A stretch of DNA of 64,000 nt. Origin: Bacillus licheniformis DSM 13 = ATCC 14580 (GTDB lineage: Bacteria > Bacillota > Bacilli > Bacillales > Bacillaceae). Of this stretch, positions 57,404 to 64,000 are shown piece after piece. The stretch is from NCBI RefSeq assembly GCF_000011645.1, contig NC_006270.3:1423501-1487500 (forward strand), read 5' to 3'. The notes under the pieces are model-generated. The model worked only from the letters and a program-made list of their open reading frames with translations, did not search any database and was not told the origin of the DNA. The position numbers and the translations under genes were made by a program. Positions within the stretch are counted from its first letter, which is position 1, and every line of letters starts with the position of its first letter.

Positions 57404-58427
57404 ATTTTAAATAAGGGTTATATCCGTTGTCTTTTTTCAACAGCCTTATTAAATTCGTCATTTTTAATTCGATGAACGGCTGGGCGACCGTTTTCACAAA
57501 TCCGCTTGATAAGCAGAAGGTTAAAATTGCCGTGGCGATGAACAATAGCGTCAGACTCTGATAATCGGCAAGCCATTCTTCCGCGCCCGTCTTTCTGAAC
57601 GACTTGATGATAAAGCCGTGCAGCAGGTAGACATAGAATGTGCGCGTTCCCCAGAGGGTAAAGAAATACCGCCTTTCAGGCACCAGCGCCATGAACGCGA
57701 AGGTTGAGGCAAATGTTATAACGAGAAGCGCCACCCGGTTTAACCCGCTTTTTATCCCGACATCGCCGAATTCCGAATAAGGCTTGGAACCGAACAGCCA
57801 GGAGTAATCGAAGTCTGCAAAAAAGTAGAAAACGAACGTTGCTGCTAAAACGGCTAGAGCCGCTTGCTTTCCTTTCCAGCCTTTCAGCATTTTAAAATGG
57901 TCTTTTTGCAAATAATAGCCCGCCAAAAAGACCGGAAAGAAAACAAACGTGCGGGACAGGCTGAGCGTGTTGCTGATCATGTCGATATACCCGACAAGAA
58001 CGGCAATCGCAAAGCTTGCGGCAAACGCCCATTTCGCCGGCAGTTTTGTGAACGGAAACAACAGGAGATTCCAAAAAAACAAGCTCAGCAAAAACCAAAG
58101 CGACCATTGCGGTTCAAACGGATTTGCGGCAGTTAAGCTTTGATCATCGATAAAGGAATAAAACAGCGTATAGATTCCCTGGAAAATCAAATAGGGAACG
58201 ATCAGCTTCCAGGCGATTTTTTTGACATATCCGGGCCGATTGAACCCTTTTGCAAAATAGCCTGATATGAGAATAAAAGCAGGCATATGAAACGTGTAAA
58301 TAAATTTATAAATATGAAGCAGTGCATCATTGTCATGAATATAGGACCTGATTATATGTCCGAAGACGACGAGAAAAATCAATAGGAATTTTGCGTTGTC
58401 GAAATAGCTGTCGCGTGAATTCGCCAT
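57402..58427 (-). CDS. ykrP: YkrP, acyltransferase 3 family membrane protein
   Basis: A 341-residue protein with about ten membrane helices and the acyltransferase 3 start RDSYFDNAKFLLIFLVVFGH (the His is family-typical), then FTFHMPAFILISGYFAKGF. The family moves acyl groups onto sugars at the outer face. The start is ATG 58427 because AAAGGGTGATG lies ahead; B. subtilis YkrP occupies the same place before kinE. Substrate unknown. Confidence 0.88.
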   Translation of the reverse strand: MANSRDSYFDNAKFLLIFLVVFGHIIRSYIHDNDALLHIYKFIYTFHMPAFILISGYFAKGFNRPGYVKKIAWKLIVPYLIFQGIYTLFYSFIDDQSLTAANPFEPQWSLWFLLSLFFWNLLLFPFTKLPAKWAFAASFAIAVLVGYIDMISNTLSLSRTFVFFPVFLAGYYLQKDHFKMLKGWKGKQAALAVLAATFVFYFFADFDYSWLFGSKPYSEFGDVGIKSGLNRVALLVITFASTFAFMALVPERRYFFTLWGTRTFYVYLLHGFIIKSFRKTGAEEWLADYQSLTLLFIATAILTFCLSSGFVKTVAQPFIELKMTNLIRLLKKDNGYNPYLK

Positions 58428-58736
58428 AACATCACCCTTTCGCAAACAATTTCAGGAGGCGCCGGTGCGGGAAGCGTCTGAACCCGGCTACATTCTTTCC
58501 GGAATGACGTCTTCAACCAGTCTTGCCTCATTTTAAAATTTTAAAATAGAAAGCATGTGTTTTCCTATGCATTAAGTCTTATTGTTAGGCCGATGTAATT
58601 GAACAGTAAGGAACTTTTATATCGTCATCTTCATGTAAAATAGGCGGAAAGGTTGTAAAAGTTTGAAACAAATGAAGGAAGATTTTCCGGTTTGTAGAAT
58701 AATTGGAGGACAGGTTTTCAAGAAGGAGTGTAATAA
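58428..58736. other. Intergenic region between ykrP and kinE
   Basis: About 310 bases without a gene, holding the divergent promoters of ykrP and kinE. The only clear structure is the palindrome ATTTTAAAATTTTAAAAT (58530-58547). The kinE ribosome site is AAGAAGGAGTG just before its ATG. No convincing -35/-10 pair can be singled out. Confidence 0.5.
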
Positions 58737-60947
58737 ATGGAGGAAACTCTTGATTTGAATGAATCCTTAAATCTGCAAAACCAGCTGAACAGACTGAGGA
58801 AAGAAAACGCCAAGCTGAAAGCGGATTTGTATCAGTATGAGCTGCTGTTTAACGGGACGCTGGACGCTATTTTTATATTGGATAAACAGATGAACATCAT
58901 TAAGGCGAATGATGCCGCCTGCAAGATCCTGCAAAGCCAAAAAAAGAATTTGCTGAACCGGTCGGCGCTCGACTTCCTGCACGCCGTTCCGCCGGATGAA
59001 CTAAACCAGAACATTCACCGCTTCTTGGAGCGGGGATATGCGAAAAAAGAAGTGGCCATCAGGCTTGACAACGGATCTGTCAAATATATCGAATTTACCG
59101 CAAGCAAAGGAATCGGTGAGGACTGCTTTTTTGTCGTCATGAGAGACATTTCGTCTAAAAAAATATTGGAGCGGGAGCGCACCATCAATGAAAAGCTGTT
59201 TAAAGATTTGTTTCACCGCGCGGTTGAAGGAATCGTCATCTTTGATAAACAAGGCTGTTTCATCGATGCAAACCATTCGTTTTGCCAGAGCTTCGAAATT
59301 GAAAAATCAGAGCTCTCAAAACTGAAGCTGTCTCAATTCGTATCGCCTGAAAACAAGGGGCGGCTCGATAAAATCTGGAACGCTCTTTTCAGAAGAGGGA
59401 AGGCAAAAGGGGAGCTTCCTGTCCGCCTCAGATCAGGAGAAGACAGGCTGTTTGAGCTGACGATAACCTCGAATATTTTAAATGGCTTTTACATGTCGAT
59501 TATGAGGGATATTACCGAAAAGCGCTCAATGGAAAAACAGCTGTTTAAGAGCGAAGAACGCTTTAGGGAAGTCTTTGAAAATGCGATGGATGCCATCATT
59601 CTGATGAATAACGACGGCCGCATCGTCAAAGCGAACCAGTCGGCCTGCAAAATCTTCGAACTGCCGATGGACCAGCTGCTCAACAAGAAGATGACTGATT
59701 TTATAGATCGAACCGATCAGCGGTATCATGCCATTCAAAAGCAGTACGATCAAAAAGGGGAAATCCGGGCGGAACTGCTGTTTCGTATGGCAAACGGACA
59801 ATATAAGGAGCTTGAGTTCACATCAAAACGGATTATGTTCGACAGCCAGGACTTAACCATTTTGAGAAATGTCAGCGACAGAAAACGAATGGAACAAGAA
59901 TTGCGGGAAAGCGAATTGAAGTTCAGAAAAGTATTCAACGGATCAATGGACGGAATCGTTCTTTTCAACAACCAGTACGATATTATCGATGCGAACCCCC
60001 TTGCCGGAAAAATTCTCAGCATCCCTCTTGAACAGCTGAAAACGTCCAATCTTCTTGATGTCATCTCCGGCTATCACATCGAAAACGCGGCTTCTCCCGC
60101 TAAAACGATTTCCTTTGAAGAAATGGACAATGATATCCCATTCCTGCTGAGCGACCAAAAACGGATACTTGAATTTTCATTTAAGCGAAACATCATTCAA
60201 AATATGAATCTGGCGATGCTCAGAGACGTGACGGAACGAAAAGAGCTTGAAGAGCGGCTCCGCAAGTCTGATACCCTCCATGTCGTCGGAGAACTCGCAG
60301 CCGGAATTGCTCATGAAATCCGCAACCCGATGACGGCATTAAAAGGATTTATCCAGCTGCTGAAAGGCAGCATCCAAAATGAGGATCACGCGCTTTACTT
60401 TAATGTCATCACATCAGAGCTCAAAAGGATTGAATCCATTATTACGGAGTTTCTCATCCTTGCAAAACCGCAGGCGATTATGTATGAAGAAAAAAACATC
60501 GTCAAAATCATGCAGGACACAATGGATCTGCTGCATGCGCAGGCAAACCTTGACAACGTCCAGATGCATCTGAAGTGCGAAGACGGCATTCCGCTGATCT
60601 ACTGCGAGCCGAATCAGCTGAAGCAGGTATTTATCAACATTTTGAAAAATGCGATCGAAGTAATGCCCGACGGAGGCAATGTATATGTGTCGATCAAACC
60701 GAAAGGAGACGACCATATCATTGTCTCGCTTGCTGACGAAGGAATCGGCATGACAGAAGACAAATTGAAGAGGCTCGGCGAACCTTTTTACACGACAAAA
60801 GAACGGGGCACTGGACTCGGGCTGATGGTCAGTTATAAAATTATTGAAGAACATAAAGGAAAAATCGAAGTTGAAAGTGAAGAAGGGAGAGGCACGACAT
60901 TCCACCTGACTCTCCCGATCAGACAGCAGCATGAGGAGGAGGCTTAA
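58737..60947 (+). CDS. kinE: KinE, multi-PAS sporulation sensor kinase
   Basis: A 736-residue soluble histidine kinase. N-terminal coiled coil, four PAS domains (about residues 32-145, 150-265, 275-385 and 395-505; each opens with a FxNxxDAIxxxD-like motif), HisKA with the phosphorylated histidine H526 in GELAAGIAHEIRNPMTALKG, and HATPase_c with N box (LKQVFINILKNAIE) and G boxes (ADEGIGMTED, GTGLGLMVSYKI). It feeds phosphate into the Spo0F-Spo0B-Spo0A relay in B. subtilis. No membrane helix, so the signal is cytoplasmic. Confidence 0.93.
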   Translation: MEETLDLNESLNLQNQLNRLRKENAKLKADLYQYELLFNGTLDAIFILDKQMNIIKANDAACKILQSQKKNLLNRSALDFLHAVPPDELNQNIHRFLERGYAKKEVAIRLDNGSVKYIEFTASKGIGEDCFFVVMRDISSKKILERERTINEKLFKDLFHRAVEGIVIFDKQGCFIDANHSFCQSFEIEKSELSKLKLSQFVSPENKGRLDKIWNALFRRGKAKGELPVRLRSGEDRLFELTITSNILNGFYMSIMRDITEKRSMEKQLFKSEERFREVFENAMDAIILMNNDGRIVKANQSACKIFELPMDQLLNKKMTDFIDRTDQRYHAIQKQYDQKGEIRAELLFRMANGQYKELEFTSKRIMFDSQDLTILRNVSDRKRMEQELRESELKFRKVFNGSMDGIVLFNNQYDIIDANPLAGKILSIPLEQLKTSNLLDVISGYHIENAASPAKTISFEEMDNDIPFLLSDQKRILEFSFKRNIIQNMNLAMLRDVTERKELEERLRKSDTLHVVGELAAGIAHEIRNPMTALKGFIQLLKGSIQNEDHALYFNVITSELKRIESIITEFLILAKPQAIMYEEKNIVKIMQDTMDLLHAQANLDNVQMHLKCEDGIPLIYCEPNQLKQVFINILKNAIEVMPDGGNVYVSIKPKGDDHIIVSLADEGIGMTEDKLKRLGEPFYTTKERGTGLGLMVSYKIIEEHKGKIEVESEEGRGTTFHLTLPIRQQHEEEA

Positions 60948-60954
60948 TCGCATC

Positions 60955-61452
60955 GTGGGCTTTTATATTGAAATGACCTCGCCTTTTGGACAAGCCTACA
61001 TCGTCGAGGAAAATAACCATATTACACATTTGCTATTTGAAAAAGAAGAACTAAAACAGCTTCAACAAGACGGCCTGGAGCTTCGCCCGGCCGAAACGGA
61101 ATTGTTGAAGGAGGCAAAGCGCCAGCTCGAAGAATATTTCCAGGGGGAGCGGAAAACGTTCACCCTTCCTCTCCGCCAGGATGGAACCCCGTTTCAGAAA
61201 AAGGTGTGGGAGGCGCTGCAGTCGATCCCGTACGGTGAATCACGGAGCTATTTAGACATCGCATGCGCCGTCGGGAATCCGAAAGCGGTGCGCGCAATCG
61301 GCCAAGCCAATAAAAGAAATGCGCTGCCGATTTTGATCCCGTGCCACCGTGTCATCGGCAAAAATCGTTCATTGACGGGGTATTCCGGAAATGAAACGGA
61401 TAAAAAAGCGGTGCTGCTCGACATCGAAAATATTGCGTATAAAGGAAAATAA
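60955..61452 (+). CDS. ogt: Ogt, O6-methylguanine-DNA methyltransferase
   Basis: A 166-residue suicide DNA repair protein with active site PCHRVI (in NALPILIPCHRVIGKNRSLT) and the HTH with arginine finger (VGNPKAVRAIGQANKRNALP). It takes the methyl group from O6-methylguanine onto the Cys. GTG 60955 is preferred; AGGAGG stands 12 bases upstream at the end of kinE. An ATG at 60931 overlaps that site. Confidence 0.9.
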   Translation: MGFYIEMTSPFGQAYIVEENNHITHLLFEKEELKQLQQDGLELRPAETELLKEAKRQLEEYFQGERKTFTLPLRQDGTPFQKKVWEALQSIPYGESRSYLDIACAVGNPKAVRAIGQANKRNALPILIPCHRVIGKNRSLTGYSGNETDKKAVLLDIENIAYKGK

Positions 61453-61543
61453 TATACGAGCACGCCGTTTCTTTTTTTCGTCCGCGACATATAATTTTAT
61501 TAAGTTAAAAATGTTGGCCTTGGTAAAAAAGGAGGACGAATAA

Positions 61544-61657
61544 GTGAAAACAAACCGCCCGAAAAAAATAGCAGGATACGCGGAATTGTTCGTCAAGCTG
61601 CACGTTTTGACCGAAGAGCAAAAGAAAGACATCATCAAATCGATTAAAATCCGCTAA
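61544..61657 (+). CDS. Small protein (37 residues) between ogt and mtnA
   Basis: GTG 61544 follows AAAAGGAGGACGAATA, a very strong ribosome site with correct spacing. The product KTNRPKKIAGYAELFVKLHV then EEQKKDIIKSIKIR is basic and helical. Too short for most gene callers. Function unknown. Confidence 0.6.
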   Translation: MKTNRPKKIAGYAELFVKLHVLTEEQKKDIIKSIKIR

Positions 61658-61663
61658 AGCGGC

Positions 61664-62734
61664 CTAAGTAAGGGCTTCAGCGGAAAACAGCGCTTCGATT
61701 TCTTCTTCAAATCTATCTGTGATAATCCCTTTTTCCGTGATGATTCCAGAGATTAAATCGTGCGGCGTGATATCAAAAGCAGGATTGAACACAGGCACCT
61801 CTTGCGGCGCTATTTGCGTTCCGTTTATCCGTCTGACTTCATCCGGATCGCGTTCTTCAATCGGAATGTCGTCGCCGCATGAAATCGAGACATCAAAAGT
61901 TGACAGGGGAGCAGCGATAAAAAACGGGATTTGAAAGGCTTTGGCGAGGATTGCCAAGCCGAACGTTCCGATTTTATTGGCTGTATCTCCGTTTCTTGCG
62001 ATCCTGTCCGCTCCGACAATGACGGCTGAAATGTTCTTTTCCTTCATCGTATGGGCAGCCATGCTGTCTGTAATCAGCGTCACGTCAATCCCCCCCTGCA
62101 TAAGCTCCCACGCCGTCAGGCGCGCCCCCTGAAGAACAGGCCTTGTTTCACAGGCGTAAATATGAAGGTCGAGATCCTTTGTTTTGGCAAGGTAAAACGG
62201 GGAAAGGGCCGTTCCGTACCTGCTTGTCGCGATCGAGCCGGCGTTGCAGATGGTCATGATGCTGTCGCCCGATTTGAACAAATGCAGAGCATTCTGTCCG
62301 ATCTGCCGGCATGTTTCTTCGTCTTCAACCTGGATCTGAATCGCTTCGTGGACGAGGTTTGTTTTTGCCTCATTGACCGATTTTGCGCCCTCTGCGCTTT
62401 TTAACAGCCGATTGAGGGCCCAGGATAAATTGACGGCTGTCGGCCTTGCCTGATTGAGTTCATCTTTGATTTTGCGGAGCTCCCGCAGAAAAGCGGAAAC
62501 ATCAGATGTATCGATGCTTTGTGCGCAAAGGGCGAGTCCGAAGGCGGCTGTTATGCCGATGGCAGGCGCTCCCCTCACTTTTAGCGTTTGGATCGCATCA
62601 TAGATGTCTTCTTTAGTTGTGAGATGCAGGTACTCCGTCTTTTCGGGAAGCTTTTGCTGGTTCAGGATTTTTACCGATGTTTCTTCCCATTCGACAGAAC
62701 GGGGCACCGCAAATTGTTCCGGCATGTCATTCAC
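61664..62734 (-). CDS. mtnA: MtnA, methylthioribose-1-phosphate isomerase
   Basis: A 356-residue eIF2B-like isomerase: [20 protein letters not shown], the catalytic Cys segment [20 protein letters not shown] and the catalytic Asp in [20 protein letters not shown]. It converts MTR-1-phosphate to methylthioribulose-1-phosphate in methionine salvage. ATG 62734 overlaps the mtnK stop by 4 bases; ATG 62725 is possible. Confidence 0.95.
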
Positions 62735-63927
62735 TCCTTAAGCGCGTTTCGAAACGCTTCAATCATGTCTTTTGGCGTCCGGAAACCGCTGCGTTTTTCT
62801 ATGAATGCTGCGCCTATTTTAAGGGCGAGCTTTTTTTGGCTGATTCTCCGGGAAAATGGAACGATTGTATCAAGGTCCGCAACATGGGCGAGGCCGATCG
62901 TCCGGCGGATCATTTCGCAGCCGGCGAAGCCTGCTGCGTCTTCAAACGCCTGTCTCAGGACTGACTCAAGGCGCCCATTCTCATGTTTGCAAGTCTCAAC
63001 AGCATCGTTTTCCCATGCTTCGCTGAATGTCCGGCTGAACGTATTCCAGACGGTCTCAACATGGCGGTATAAAGGAGCCCGCCTGTTTTCTTCGCGAGAA
63101 AGCGCGTTTAACAGCAGGTTGGCGATAAACTGTCCGATGTCAAACCCGATCGGGCCGAAAAACGCAAACTCAGGGTCGATGATTTTCGTTTCGCCATCTT
63201 CACCGGCGAAAATGCTGCCTGTATGCAGGTCTCCGTGGATCAGCGTTTCCTCCGCTGATAAAAAGCGCTGCTTCAGTTTTGCCGCTTCAATTTTTAGCGC
63301 TTCATTGCCCCAAAGAACTTCTGCTTCATCGCGAAGCTCTTCTTCGAAATCGTTCGTCTCATGGTCAAAGAAAGGGTCTGTGAACACAAGGCTTTCTGTA
63401 ATATCGCACAGATCCGGATTCGTAAACTGCTTCACAAGCCGCTCTTTAACCGTTGGGTCAAGCGCATATTCTGATGAGTAAAAATGCGTTTTTCCAAGGA
63501 ATTCTCCGATATCTTCCGACAGATGCGGGTAATCCTTCCCGTCAATCAGTCCGTTTCTGGCGATTTCCAAGTGAGAAAGGTCTTCCAATACGGTGACGGC
63601 AAGCTCGGTGTCAGAATAGTACACTTTCGGAACAAGGTGCGGAACGTGCTCAGCCTGGCGGATCAGCGCACTGCTTTCGATTCTTGCCCTGTCAAGCGTC
63701 AGCGGCCAGCTTTCGCCGACGACTTTTGCATAAGGCACCGCCTGCTTGATGACCAATCCTCTTTGCTGCTCTTTGTCATAAACGCGGAAGACCAGATTCA
63801 GGTTTCCGTCCCCGATCTCTCGGCATGTCAGGGTGCTTTTGCTTGGAAAAAGCCCGAGACGGACGGCAAGCGCGGCCGCGGAGCTTTCAGTCAAAGTTTC
63901 GTATGCTGCGGTTTTTGTTACGGTCAT
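62731..63927 (-). CDS. mtnK: MtnK, methylthioribose kinase
   Basis: A 398-residue kinase of the APH/choline kinase fold: [20 protein letters not shown] (G-loop), catalytic [20 protein letters not shown] (Brenner motif HGDLHTGS) and [20 protein letters not shown] (metal Asp region). Phosphorylates methylthioribose. First gene of the mtnKA operon under an S-box leader. Confidence 0.95.
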
Positions 63928-63955
63928 GTGTGATTCCCCCTAAAATGTCGTTAAC

Positions 63956-63990
63956 AAATAAAAAAACCTCTTTCTCGTCGAGAGAAAGAG
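63956..63990 (-). terminator. Leader terminator of mtnKA (end of S-box riboswitch)
   Basis: Read leftward, CCTCTTTCTC, loop TCGAC, GAGAAAGAGG, then TTTTTTATTTG: a strong terminator 30 bases before mtnK. In Bacillus, mtnKA is controlled by a SAM-I (S-box) riboswitch that ends in exactly such a terminator; the aptamer would lie beyond the window edge and is not seen. Confidence 0.75.
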
Positions 63991-64000
63991 GCTGATTTGT

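Noticed and set aside
62588..63481. A 297-codon open frame on the plus strand opposite mtnK
   Set aside because: It runs antisense to the mtnK/mtnA genes, whose products show full active-site motifs; no ribosome site and Ser/Arg-rich shadow composition.
1..64000. CRISPR arrays, tRNA or rRNA genes, insertion sequences
   Set aside because: No regularly spaced repeats, cloverleaf-like runs ending in CCA, or transposase motifs were seen on reading; a dedicated search (tRNAscan, ISfinder) would be needed to be certain.

Overview
The window is chromosomal DNA from a Bacillus of the subtilis/licheniformis clade. I infer a B. licheniformis-like host, because the right half keeps the B. subtilis gene order (tnrA, ykzB, ykoL, ykoM, ligD, ku, ykoW, ykoX, ykoY, sigI, rsgI, sspD, ykrK, htpX, ktrD, ykrP, kinE, ogt, mtnA, mtnK), while the proteins differ from what I recall of B. 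subtilis. No database search was possible, so the species call is an inference.

Positions 1 to about 40.3 kb are a nearly complete siphovirus prophage. Its left end (rest of the integrase, attL) lies outside the window. Leftward genes (1-3.2 kb) are the integrase, an ImmA/IrrE-type protease, two membrane/lipoprotein genes, a coiled-coil protein and two paralogous CI-like repressors. A divergent control region with three related operator-like sites (3191-3286) separates these from the rightward early operon. That operon holds cro-like, Rha-type, YqaJ/RecT recombination, DnaD/DnaC replication loading, RusA and a broken SSB gene among many tiny overlapping genes. A strong hairpin terminator and possible small RNA (15.4-15.5 kb) and an ArpU-like regulator (15.9 kb) precede the late genes: PBSX-type terminase, SPP1-type portal and MuF protein, scaffold, HK97-fold capsid, connector proteins, tail tube with an FN3 extension in the +1 frame, tail chaperones, tape measure, Dit, Tal with a self-cleaving chaperone, then XhlA-like protein, holin and GH25-LysM endolysin. 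Beyond the lysis genes lies an AT-rich cargo block: a cupin protein, a tandem ferritin-like protein and a DUF421 membrane protein.

From about 40.7 kb on is host core genome. It covers nitrogen control (tnrA with its box, ykzB-ykoL), spore double-strand break repair (Ku, LigD), a diguanylate cyclase that lacks the EAL domain, a manganese riboswitch with a TerC-family exporter, the SigI/RsgI heat and envelope stress pair, SspD, HtpX with its repressor YkrK, the potassium porter KtrD, a class B PBP (pbpC), the sporulation-type kinase KinE, Ogt and the methionine salvage genes mtnKA, whose leader terminator closes the window.

The best leads for something new are: the CCC-TGA +1 frameshift that joins an FN3 domain to the tail tube; the spore-coat-like Tyr/Pro-rich cupin and ferritin cargo; the SSB fragment fused to a MazG-like tail; the RNA hairpin ahead of the late operon; the twin repressors of unequal length; and two palindromic operator candidates in front of ykoW and htpX.
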